This document shows positions 8,567 to 15,678 of a DNA stretch of 15,678 bases, piece after piece (within the stretch, counting starts at the first letter, position 1; the number at the start of each line of letters is the position of its first letter). The notes beneath the pieces were generated by a model. That model made no database searches. It had not been told where the DNA came from and was given only the letters and a program-made list of their open reading frames with translations. The position numbers were made by a program, and so were the translations under genes. Origin of the DNA: CAVUAN01 sp963739435 (lineage in GTDB: Bacteria > Acidobacteriota > Thermoanaerobaculia > UBA5066 > Gp7-AA6); contig CAVUAN010000023.1 in the NCBI GenBank assembly GCA_963739435.1, positions 1 to 15,678 on the forward strand. The letters run 5' to 3'.

Positions 8567-8669
8567 AAGACTCCATCTTCAAGAGGCCCCGGTAAAGGAG
8601 CAAGACAAAGATGGAGCCGCCGGTGCCTCCGGGACGGTGAGAGGCATCCAAGAGGGAGCCCCTAAATCT

Positions 8670-8972
8670 CTAATTCAGTTTCTTGATCTCGTCTTCGACT
8701 TCTTTGGCCCCCTTGGCGTAGTAGGACTTTTCGTCGGGGGAAAGCTCGCGGAGCAATCGCAGAAACTCTCCCGCATGCACCCGTTCCTCGTTCGCGATGT
8801 CGTTGAGCACTTCGACAGCGAGCACGTTATCGGTCGACTCGGCAAGCTGCGTGTAGAGCTGAATCGCTTCGTACTCTGCGGCCACCATGAAACGGATTGC
8901 CCTGACGAGCTCCTCATCCGTGAGCTTCCTGTCGTGCGCGAGTCCTGAAAATGGCGATCCGAACGCTGGCAT
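8670..8972 (-). CDS. Rubrerythrin-like ferritin, short (encapsulated-ferritin type)
   Basis: Intact 100-aa ferritin-like protein: one two-helix unit of a diiron four-helix bundle, which must dimerise to complete the bundle. Iron ligands are visible: Glu33 in MVAAEYEAIQLY and Glu62/Glu63 with His66 in NEERVHAGEF. This resembles the ferritin-like domain that archaeal encapsulins carry at their N-terminus and the free encapsulated ferritins. The probable role is oxidation and storage of iron or peroxide defence. ATG 8972 follows GAGGAAG; the stop is TAG 8670. No C-terminal encapsulin-targeting peptide (LTVGSLR-like) is seen, the end being EVEDEIKKLN, and no encapsulin gene lies in the window, so encapsulation is unproven. 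It sits between a zinc-ribbon gene and an NRAMP-type transporter gene on the same strand. Confidence 0.82.
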   Translation of the reverse strand: MPAFGSPFSGLAHDRKLTDEELVRAIRFMVAAEYEAIQLYTQLAESTDNVLAVEVLNDIANEERVHAGEFLRLLRELSPDEKSYYAKGAKEVEDEIKKLN

Positions 8973-9021
8973 TTTGTTCTTCCTCTCTTACTCTCTCGTC
9001 GTCTTGAATGGCACCTGATTC

Positions 9022-9261
9022 TCAGGCGCGGGCACGAAGCGACAGACGAAGGCCGCCCGGAGACATTCGAAGCGATGGAACAATCGTGGGAAGCGGCCTC
9101 CACGACGAGCCGCCACAGCCGGGACACCGAACGGCGGGGGCGGACTTCGCTGAAACCAGGTCGAATACCGATTCGCAGCTTTCTTCGCAGCAGAGAGCGG
9201 CGCGCCGGAGATGAAAGGACGCCGCAAGAGCCACGAGGGTGTTCGACTCTTCCCATCTCAT
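9022..9261 (-). CDS. Small zinc-ribbon-like protein
   Basis: Predicted 79-aa protein of unknown function. ATG 9261 (MRWEESNTLVALAASF) is preceded by the best ribosome-binding site in the window, AGGAGGAG at 9268-9275, 6 nt from the start. Two cysteine pairs spaced like a zinc ribbon are visible: LCCEESCESVF, then AVRCPGCGGSSWRPL. The C-terminus is Arg/Ser/Pro-rich. The stop TGA at 9022 leaves 49 nt to the ferritin-like gene, so the two are likely co-transcribed. It may be a metal-binding or nucleic-acid-binding accessory of the iron operon. Support comes from the ribosome-binding site, the Cys pattern and the position; I know no named family for it, and other frames are open here too. Confidence 0.55.
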   Translation of the reverse strand: MRWEESNTLVALAASFHLRRAALCCEESCESVFDLVSAKSAPAVRCPGCGGSSWRPLPTIVPSLRMSPGGLRLSLRARA

Positions 9262-9510
9262 GCCTCACTCCTCCTCACGGTGGGGGTGTCCAGCGCTCCA
9301 GCATCGAGGACGAAGCAAACGACGTGCCCCGGGGAAGCATTGTGGTCGTTTTGACTTAACGCTCCCCTCGATCGCCGAGTCGCCCTTGAATGCCGCAATC
9401 TCCTGGGTCCAGGCGAGGGCTCCCCAGCCGCTGCTTCGCAGTCGCCCTATGTCAGATTTACCTTTCGCGCCGTCGTTTGAAATCGGTACCGCCAACGCGA
9501 TAATGAGTTC
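9262..9510. promoter_or_regulatory. Divergent intergenic region, presumed promoters
   Basis: These 249 nt separate the minus-strand metal operon from the plus-strand membrane-protein/peptidase pair, so both promoters should lie here. The GC content is visibly lower around 9345-9360 and 9450-9510. A TTGACT hexamer occurs near 9353 on the plus strand, but no -10 box stands at the right distance. I see no convincing Fur/DtxR-type palindrome. A minus-strand reading frame continues through the stretch but overlaps the real plus-strand gene beyond 9511 and has no supporting motif. Confidence 0.35.
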
Positions 9511-9869
9511 ATGAATCTTCTTGACGCGCGCCTCCATGGGTTTCTTGACCTCATGACGGTAGCCGTTTTTCTTCTCGCGCCATTTCTCTTCGGGCTCGGT
9601 GGCTACGTCGCGGCCGTCGCCTGGGGCCTCGCCGTCGCGCATCTCCTGATGGCACTCTTCACGCGCTATCCGCTCGGCCTCGTCAAGGTGATTCCCTTTC
9701 CGATACATGGGGTGGTCGAGCTCGTCGTCGGAGTCGTCCTTGCCCTCGCCATGCCTCGTTTGCTCGGCGCCAGCTTCGGCTCACCCGCACGAACGTTCTT
9801 CAGCGGCGCGGGCGTCGCGATCCTTGCGTCTGGGCGCTGACACGCTATCGGGAGTCTCCGCGGCCCTGA
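9511..9869 (+). CDS. Small integral membrane protein, SPW-repeat-like
   Basis: Inner-membrane protein of about 119 aa with three to four helices. It begins MNLLDARLHGFLDLMTVAVF at ATG 9511. Helices follow in order: FLLAPFLFGLGGYVAAVAWG, AVAHLLMALFTRYPLG, VVELVVGVVLALAMPRLLG, and ARTFFSGAGVAILA continuing into VWALTRYRESPRP after a frame break near 9825; it stops at TGA 9869. The order of Asp/His/Pro residues between helices resembles the SPW family of small membrane proteins, which has no known function. Upstream there is only a weak ribosome-binding site. The M61 peptidase gene starts 44 nt later on the same strand. Whether the two cooperate is unknown. Confidence 0.7.
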
Positions 9870-9913
9870 CGTCCCGTGGGATGCTTCGGTCTCGTCTAGA
9901 AGGGTCACGCTGG

Positions 9914-11742
9914 ATGAGTACGATGACTCCGCTCCCGAACTTGAAAAGACTTCGGGTAGTCGCCGCGCTTGCCGCCGTTCTCATTCCGGCCCCGTTCGCC
10001 TTTGCCGGGTCGCCCCTCGGCACGATGGCCTTCACGGTGTCGATCGATCGTCCCGCGACGCATTACGTTCACGTCGAGTTCCAATGCGACGCCGTCAAGG
10101 GCGAAATCCTCGACTTCAAGCTTCCGGCCTGGACGCCCGGCTACTACATGCTCATGGACTACGCCAAGAACGTGCTCGGGTTCCGGGCGCGAGACGGCGC
10201 GGGACGGCCCCTCGAGTGGGCGAAGGTCTCGAAAAACACCTGGAGGGTGAAGGCGGAAGGCGCGAATACGGTCGTCGTCGGCTACGACGTCTACGCGTTT
10301 GCGCGATCCGTCGTCGAAAGCTCCGTCGACGACGGCCAGGCCTTCCTCTCCCCCGCGAGCCTTTTCATGTACGTCTCCGGCCGGATCGGGCGTCGGGTGA
10401 CCGTCACGCTCGCCGCGCCCCCGGAGTGGCAACGCGTTTCGACGGGCCTCGCGCCGGTGGAAGGGCGGCCGCACACCTTCGTCGCGCCCGACTTCGACGT
10501 TCTCTATGACTCGCCCATCCTGGTCGGCAACCAGGAGGTCCTTTCCTTCGAGGTTCGGGGCATCCCTCACGAGTTCGTCGGCCGCGAGCTGGGGAGCTTC
10601 AATCGGCCCCGCTTCGTAGCAGATCTCAAGGCCATGGTCGAGTCGGCGGCGACCCTTTTCGGGGAGCTCCCGTATACGCACTACGTCTTCATGGCCATCG
10701 GCCCGGGCGGCGGCGGTCTCGAGCACCTCGAACTCGCAGGTCATCACCTTCAGCGGCGACAAGCTGAGCGACCTCGCCGAGTACAGGAAGGTCATGAGCT
10801 TCATCTCCCACGAGTACTTCCACCACTTCAACGTCAAGCGGATCAGACCGGTCGCCCTCGGCCCTTTCGACTACGACCGGGAGAATTACACGAACATGCT
10901 CTGGGTTTCCGAGGGCTTCACGGTCTACTACGAGGACCGTATCCTCCTGCGAAGCGGGTTCTACTCGGCGGAGGAGTATCTCGAACGGCTCCGCACGGTC
11001 CTCTCGCGCCTCGAGAACGACACCGGACACCGGTACACATCCGTGGCCGAGTCGAGCTTCAACGCGTGGAGCGGATACTTCGGTCACAACGAGCATCAGA
11101 CGAACACAGGCGTCTCGTTCTACGACAAGGGCTGCGCACTCGCGGTGCTTCTCGACCTCGCGATCAGGCGAGGAGACGAAGAACGAAAAGTCGCTCGACG
11201 ACGTGATGAGGACGCTCTATCGGACCTTCTACAAGGAAAAGAAGCGGGGCTTCACGGACGGAGAGTTCCGGGAGGCTTGCGAGCGGATCGCCGGAGCGCC
11301 TCTTCCCGGGATCTTCGACGTCTACGTCAAGACGTCGGCCGATATCGACTATGCCCGGTACTTCGCCCCGGCCGGCCTCGAGATCGACGTCCAACCACGG
11401 GAACAGCCCGGCGCTGCCCTCGGGGCCGGAACGGAGGAGCGGGATCACTCACTCGCCATCACACGGATCGAGCCGGATTCTCCAGCCAGCCGCGCCGGCC
11501 TCAGCAAGGAGGACGAAATACTCGCCCTCGACGGCGCTCGCACGGACGGGCGGAAGCTGGCCGATCTTCTCAAGGCGAGCAAGCCCGGCGAAACAGTCCG
11601 GATCCTCCTGGCCCGCCGCGGCAGGACCCGCGAAGTCGACGTCGTTCTCGGAGCGAGGACGGAGCGTACCTTCCGCATCACCCCAATGAAGGACCCGGAC
11701 GCTCTTCAGGCGGCCATCCGGAAGGACTGGTTGAGCGAATAG
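9914..11742 (+). CDS. M61-family metallopeptidase with C-terminal PDZ domain
   Basis: Secreted or periplasmic zinc aminopeptidase of the M61 (glycyl aminopeptidase-like) family, about 609 aa, near the usual family length. ATG 9914 (MSTMTPLPNLKRLRVVAA) leads into a signal peptide ending AFAGS. The N-terminal beta domain includes FKLPAWTPGYYMLMDYAKN. The catalytic part shows GGGLEHL followed by NSQVITFSGDKL (frame break near 10730), the zinc site SHEYFHHFNVKRIRP (HExxH) and the third ligand in WVSEGFTVYYED. A second break near 11170 leads into NEKSLDDVMRTLYRTFYKEK. Residues encoded by about 11440-11650 form a PDZ domain (ITRIEPDSPASRAGLSKEDE). It ends TAG 11742. The PDZ may position peptide substrates. 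It is co-directional with the small membrane-protein gene. Confidence 0.9.
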
Positions 11743-11744
11743 CG

Positions 11745-11791
11745 CAGACGGGCACTCTGTCTGAACGTGTAAGGGGGTAATGGCAATTGCC
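11745..11791. repeat. Short dyads between convergent genes
   Basis: Between the convergent M61 and PEGA genes lie CAGAC...GTCTG (from 11745, 9-nt loop) and a perfect 10-bp palindrome GGCAATTGCC (11782-11791), followed by GGGGGCTGTCCC. The latter loosely resembles REP-type intergenic elements containing GGGGACTGTCCC. They may be a bidirectional terminator or a REP remnant. The stems are short and no clear U-tract follows. Confidence 0.25.
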
Positions 11792-11805
11792 GGGGGCTGT
11801 CCCGC

Positions 11806-12678
11806 TTACCTCTCGAGGTCGACGACGACGTCGACCGGGACGCCGATGCGCGCAGTGATGTCGACGGTCTTCGTCTTGTAGCCGGGGCGTGCGACGGTAA
11901 TCGTGTGCGTGCCGGGTATCGTGACGACACCGCGCGTATTCGCGGCGAGGTCCTCGCCGGCGCCGAGCTACTTGTCGTCGACGTAGACGGCGGCATCCGC
12001 GGGTGTGACCTTGAACCTCATGCGCGAGCGGTATTCCGCGGGTCGCGGCAGGGGCTCGGCGCGGACGTCCGCGTTCTCCTCGGAGACGCGCTCGTTCGCA
12101 GGCAGGGGCGCGTCGAGGCTGCTCCATTCGTCGTCATAGCGAGTGGTGTCCACGGCGTCGCCGTATCCGTCGCCCGTGACGACGTAGAAGCTCGGACCGC
12201 CCCACCACCAGGAGGAGTAGTAGGGTGCCCAGCCCCAGCCCAAGCCCCAGTAGGGGTAGTGGCCCCAGCCGTAATAGTAGTGGCCGCCATGCCACCCTCC
12301 ACCGTGGTACGCGCCACCGTGGTACGCGCCACCGTGGTATGAGCCACCGCGGTAAGTGCCACCGTGGTACGCGCCACCATGGTACGTGCCACCGCGGTAC
12401 GTGGCACCGTGATACGTGCCACCGTGGTACGTACCACCGTGGTATGTGCCGCCGTGGGATCCGCCGCCGTGGGACGAGCCGCCTCCATGGCTAAAGGAGC
12501 GAGAGCCGCTTGCGTGGCTCCCACCGCCTCCGGAATGACCTGCGCCGCCACCTCCCCCGCCATGCCCGCCGCCATGTCCTGCGGCGCTGGCTGCACGAGG
12601 AACTACGAGGAGAGCCGCGGCGAGCGCGGCGCAGGCGAAGAACGCGGGACGGATTCGAGTCGAAGAGGAAGTGAGCAT
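11806..12678 (-). CDS. Secreted Gly/His/Tyr-rich protein with PEGA domain, interrupted by in-frame TAG
   Basis: Exported protein of about 290 aa. ATG 12678 (MLTSSSTRIRPAFFACAA) follows GGGAG; the signal peptide ends near ASAAGHGG. The mature part starts with Gly/His/Ser-rich sequence, then about twelve five-residue repeats of the type GGTYH/GGAYH, then an aromatic stretch (HYYYGWGHYPYWGLGWGW). The C-terminal part begins MRFKVTPADAAVYVDDK, the start of a PEGA domain. A TAG at 11968-11970 interrupts it, and the same frame continues for 53 codons with LGAGEDLAANTRGVV and GTHTITVARPGYKTKTVDI to TAA 11806. The continued frame keeps the PEGA pattern, so TAG looks like a recent substitution or sequencing error (TAC to TAG would give Tyr). 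PEGA domains usually occur in surface proteins. The His-rich repeats could bind metals; this is a guess. Confidence 0.75.
12301..12480 (-). repeat. Coding tandem repeat, 12 units of 15 bp
   Basis: Twelve consecutive 15-bp units close to ACCGTGGTACGCGCC on the plus strand fill 180 bp. Units at 12301, 12316 and 12361 are identical; others differ by one to five bases, with the last two (12451-12480) most diverged. On the minus strand they encode the GGxYH/GGxYR pentapeptides of the Gly/His/Tyr-rich protein. Period and reading frame match exactly, so this is a coding repeat. It is prone to slippage in copying and to assembly errors. Confidence 0.92.
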
Positions 12679-12770
12679 TTTGGGTCTCCCGGACGAGTCT
12701 TCATTTTCCGTCCGCTGGACAGAGATACAGATGACCTCCCGTCGTTTTCGGACCGACTTTCCCCTTTGCA

Positions 12771-12825
12771 GGACGATCATCGTCCGTCGTCTCCGACGGC
12801 TCGCCCTCATTCGCTCCGGCGAGCC
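12771..12825. other. Three contiguous stem-loops in the intergenic region
   Basis: Three perfect inverted repeats tile this stretch end to end: GGACGAT/ATCGTCC with a 1-nt centre (12771-12785), CCGTCG/CGACGG with loop TCTC (12784-12799), and GGCTCGCC/GGCGAGCC with a 12-nt loop (12798-12825). Adjacent arms share two bases, so neighbouring stems compete slightly. On the minus strand they lie about 93-148 nt upstream of the Gly/His/Tyr-rich gene start and about 120-175 nt after the roadblock gene stop. No U-tract follows on either strand, so a plain terminator is unlikely. A leader RNA structure or protein-binding array is possible. The rest of 12679-12943 shows no gene. Confidence 0.5.
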
Positions 12826-12943
12826 CATGTTCAACAATGGTGCTTCGGATCCTGATCGTCAATGGTCAGCCCTCCTCCGGGGGAGAAGAGTGGCTCCGCG
12901 CTCGGTCGGCTGCACGAACTGCGTTCTCTGCTTTCAGCGTGAA

Positions 12944-13340
12944 CTAGCGCGCGAACGCCTCCCGGAGCCGGCGGCTGACGTGTTTCGAACGCTCCAGGAG
13001 CGCGTTGGCCTCGTGCTCTCCCGAGCGACGCCGAAGAAACGCGAGACGGGGGCGCGCGGGAACGCCGAAGAGGACGACTGCGATGCCGGCCGTCGGCCGG
13101 TCGATGAAGGCGAAGTACTCGCCCTCGGCCCAGATCTGGGGAAGCGGCTGCCCATCCAGGCTCGCGTAGGTTGCGTGAGGCGTTCCGGACGGACCGAGAA
13201 GAGACGAGACGAGACCCGGTGCGGGATAGGACTCGAAGTTCCCGACGCGAATCAGGACCCGGCCAAGCTCGTCGATGACGGCGCCGCAGGAAAGACGCTC
13301 GTCCTCGCAGGATCTCGTCGAGAATCGGAGAGAGCTCCAT
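12944..13340 (-). CDS. Roadblock/LC7-like small protein
   Basis: Soluble protein of about 131 aa with the pattern of the roadblock/LC7 superfamily, whose members bind small Ras-like GTPases (MglB type) or serve as signalling scaffolds. ATG 13340 starts MELSPILDEILR; after a one-base break near 13303 it continues EDERLSCGAVIDELGRVLIR, then APGLVSSLLGPSGTPHATYA, EGEYFAFIDRPTAGIAVVLF and a basic C-terminal helix LERSKHVSRRLREAFAR, ending TAG 12944. The central strand 'taGIAVVLFG' followed by a long final helix fits the fold. A GAGG stands near the start as a possible ribosome-binding site. No GTPase gene lies in the window. It is transcribed away from the ferredoxin-flavoprotein gene, with 144 nt between, so the two may share control. 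Confidence 0.65.
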
Positions 13341-13380
13341 ACGGCCTCGTGCCGCCGAACATATCGAGTTCGACGACGGG

Positions 13381-13404
13381 AAGTGGTAACGGAGCGCACC
13401 ACTT
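13381..13404. promoter_or_regulatory. Candidate operator dyad between divergent genes
   Basis: A perfect 7-bp inverted repeat, AAGTGGT (13381-13387) and ACCACTT (13398-13404), is separated by 10 nt, so half-site centres lie 17 nt apart, somewhat more than one and a half helical turns. It sits in the 144-nt region between the divergent roadblock and ferredoxin-flavoprotein genes. It could be a regulator-binding site or a hairpin. No convincing -35/-10 pair was found, though GGTATCCT at about 13430 could be a -10 element. Confidence 0.35.
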
Positions 13405-13484
13405 TCGGGACGAGGGCCCGGAGAGCACGGTATCCTTTCCTCGTGGGGCGGCGTCCTCGCAAGAAGTTCTGACTTTGCTCTGAG

Positions 13485-15678
13485 GTGCAGGCCTTGCAGA
13501 ACCTGGCGGTCCTCGTCGCGTCGTTCCTCACCGTCGGCGTGGGGATCTACCTGTTCTTCCTGCGCCGCAGGAGGCGTCAGGCGCGGGACACGCACACCCT
13601 CAAGACGTCGATCGAGAAGGAGCTCCACCTCCCCCCCTCGCTGCACCCGGTCATCGACCCGAACACCTGCATCGGGAGCCTCTCGTGCATCAAGGTCTGC
13701 CCGGAAGGGGACATCCTGGGCATCGTCGACGGGAGGGCCGCCCTCGTCGTCGCGGCAAACTGCATCGGCCATTCCCGGTGCGAGCTCGAATGCCCGGTCG
13801 GCGCCATCAAGCTCGTGTTCGGCACGAGCGAGCGCGGGCTCGACCTGCCGGAGGTCGACGAGTTCTTCGAGACGAACCGCGCCGGCGTTCACATCATCGG
13901 GGAGCTCGGCGGGATGGGTCTCATCAAGAACGCCGTGAGGCAGGGGATGCAGCTGGGCCACCGCTTCAAGGGCATCCTCAAGCCCCTGGCCGTGGGACAG
14001 GTTCACGCCACCATCGTCGGCGCGGGCCCGGCCGGGATCGCGGCGGCGCTGACCATGAAAGAGGCGGGCCTCTCGTTCGTTCTCGTGGACCAGGGGACCT
14101 CTCTCGGCGGAACGATCGCCAACTACCCGCGGCAGAAGCTCGTCATGACGGAAACCGTCGATCTCCCCTACTACGGGAAGTTCGGCAAGCCGTTGATCTC
14201 GAAGGAAGCCCTGCTGGAGATGTTCAGCGAGGCTCTCCGGAAGGCGGCGATCAAGATCCACCACGGCGTCAAGGTGGCCGAACTCAACGGCGACGACGGA
14301 AATTTCGAGGTGCTGACCGACAAGGGCAAGATCAAATGCCAGAAGGTGGTCCTGGCCATCGGCCGGATGGGGACTCCGCGGAAGCTGGAGGTTCCCGGCG
14401 AGGAACTTCCGAAGGTGACTTATCTCCTTCTGCATCCGGAGCAATACGCCGGGAAGAAGGTCCTCGTCGTGGGGGGAGGCGATTCGGCTCTCGAAATCGC
14501 CCAGATGGTCGCCGCCGAAGCGGGGACGGAGGTCAGCATCTCGTACAGATCCCCTGCCTTCGGCAGGGCCAAGCAGCGAAACAAGGACAACATCGAGACG
14601 CTCATCCGGGACCGACGGGTGAACGCCATCATGAGCTCCAACGTCGTCTCCATCCATCCGGACAAGGTGGTGCTCGACGTCGCCGGAGAGAGGACCGAGA
14701 TCGCGAACGACTATGTCGTCATCAACGTCGGGGGCGTTCTGCCCACGGAGTTCCTCAAGAGCCTCGGCGTATCCATTCAGCGACACGTCGGGCAGGCGAT
14801 CGAGAAATCGAAGAAAAAGAAGTCCGTTTCGACGAGCTCCCGGGTCCTCATCGACGAGAAGACCGAGGAACGCCAGCGCATCCGACTGGGCACGGCGCTC
14901 GCCGTCCTCGGCCTCGTCATCCTGGCGGGCCTCTGGTACGTCGGACGGAACTACTACTGGCTCCCTACCGCCCAACGCGTGTACTCACCGCTGCACAAGG
15001 CTCTCAAGCCGGGGGGGGCGTGGGGGCACGGCATCGGCGTCGTCGCCACCGTGGTGATGCTCTCGAATTTCCTTCTCCCCCTGCGGAAACACTGGCGCCG
15101 GCTGAAGGGCCGCAAGCCGATCCGCCACTGGCTCACGTTCCATGTCTTCGTCGGCGTCATGAGCCCCCTCGTGATCCTCTTTCACTCGGCCTTCGGCTCG
15201 AACAACGCGGTCGCGACGCTCTGCTACACATCGCTGATCTGCGTGGTCGGGACGGGGCTCGTGGGGCGCTTTCTCTTCGGGCTGGTTCCCATCGCCGGAG
15301 ACCACTATCTCGAATTGACGGAGCTCCGGAGCCGGATGGAACAGCTCAGGGGAAGCCTGAACCCTCTTCTGGAAAAAGTCCGGAGGCCGCAGGACATCCA
15401 CTGGCTCCTGCGGAAGGCGACGGCGGATCCCCCCGAGGGCATGGGCTTCTTCCGGGCGCTCCTCTCCTTTCCCGTGGACGCGATCCGGGTTCGCCTGTCA
15501 CTCGTCTCGCGCGGTCTCACTTCGCGACGCGGGACGACCATCACGAGTTCAGCGCGATGATCACGCGACTCCTGCGGTTGAAACGGCAGGCGGCCGTGTT
15601 CCGGACGGCGAAGACGGTGATGAACTACTGGCGCGGCTTTCACGTGGTCCTGGCCGTGTTTCTCGTGCTCGTGATCAG
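13485..15678 (+). CDS. Membrane ferredoxin-flavoprotein (TrxR-like FAD/NAD(P) module) with C-terminal transmembrane domain, partial
   Basis: Membrane-bound electron-transfer fusion running off the right edge. GTG 13485 is used; TTG 13494 (LQNLAVLVASF) has better GAGG spacing. Order: membrane helix (residues 6-26), ferredoxin-like domain (57-110), a segment TNRAGVHIIGELGGMGLI (about 130-150), FAD Rossmann GAGPAG (179-184), NAD(P) Rossmann GGGDSA (330-335), and VVINVGGVLPTEFLKSLG. From about residue 466 come four to five membrane helices with histidines (HWLTFHVFVG, ILFHSAF), suggestive of heme b as in cytochrome-b/ferric-reductase-like domains. The ferredoxin cysteine sets are CIGSLSCIKVCP (C62, C68, C72) and CIGHSRCELECP (C93, C99, C103), each lacking its second Cys. 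No redox CxxC is present. A break near 15515 is followed by HFATRDDHHEFSAMIT and MNYWRGFHVVLAVFL up to the edge. Probable role: moving electrons between NAD(P)H and the membrane. Confidence 0.85.

Noticed and set aside
9265..9708. Minus-strand frame of about 147 codons upstream of the zinc-ribbon gene
   Set aside because: It overlaps most of the plus-strand membrane-protein gene, whose helices are clearly real, and shows no family motif or ribosome-binding site.
11968..11970. TAG as pyrrolysine or recoded sense codon
   Set aside because: Several other genes in the window end in TAG at their natural C-termini, and no suppressor tRNA or pyl gene is seen.
12301..12480. CRISPR-like array of short repeats
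   Set aside because: Units are contiguous 15-mers without spacers and keep one reading frame coding for GGxYH pentapeptides.
12831..14975. Very long open frame on the minus strand opposite the ferredoxin-flavoprotein gene
   Set aside because: It is the codon-bias shadow of the plus-strand gene in GC-rich DNA; its sequence is Asp/Arg/Leu/His-rich without motifs. Only the part matching the roadblock gene is real.

Overview
The window is GC-rich bacterial chromosomal DNA, with no phage, plasmid, transposase, RNA gene or CRISPR visible. The mix of families suggests an Acidobacteriota-like (or neighbouring deep-branching) bacterium: a Ser/Thr kinase fused to a beta-propeller, an outer-membrane lipoprotein-sorting (LolA-like) protein, an M61 peptidase with a PDZ domain, DRTGG/[FeFe]-hydrogenase-like genes and a ferredoxin-flavoprotein fusion. 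This assignment rests on gene style only. Almost every gene is broken by one or more single-base frame changes although the protein sequence continues cleanly in another frame. I count more than 25 such breaks. The simplest reading is uncorrected indels of a draft long-read assembly, so I annotate whole genes across the breaks and name the break points.

Layout. (1) 1-2783, minus strand: a compact operon encoding an unrecognised protein of about 176 aa, two DRTGG-domain proteins, a histidine-kinase-type ATPase and an [FeFe]-hydrogenase-like iron-sulfur protein that runs off the left edge. It looks like a redox-sensing or signalling module rather than a plain hydrogenase. (2) 2941-4420, minus: a secreted TPR-like protein and a LolA-like protein, read in one frame without a stop between them. 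(3) 4522-7244, plus: a membrane Ser/Thr kinase with an extracytoplasmic propeller, divergent from (2). (4) 7278-9261, minus: a probable metal-handling operon with a small zinc-ribbon protein, a rubrerythrin-like ferritin and a divergent NRAMP-type transporter. (5) 9511-11742, plus: a small membrane protein and an M61 metallopeptidase with PDZ domain. (6) 11806-12678, minus: a secreted Gly/His/Tyr-rich protein with a C-terminal PEGA domain, interrupted by an in-frame TAG. (7) 12944-13340, minus: a roadblock/LC7-like protein. (8) 13485-right edge, plus: a membrane ferredoxin-flavoprotein with altered Fe-S ligands and an apparently permuted flavoprotein fold, ending in membrane helices with histidines that may bind heme.

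The most interesting parts are the hydrogenase-like signalling operon with its unknown lead gene, the permuted ferredoxin-flavoprotein (8) with a dyad between it and the roadblock gene, the ferritin/NRAMP operon, and three back-to-back hairpins at 12771-12825.
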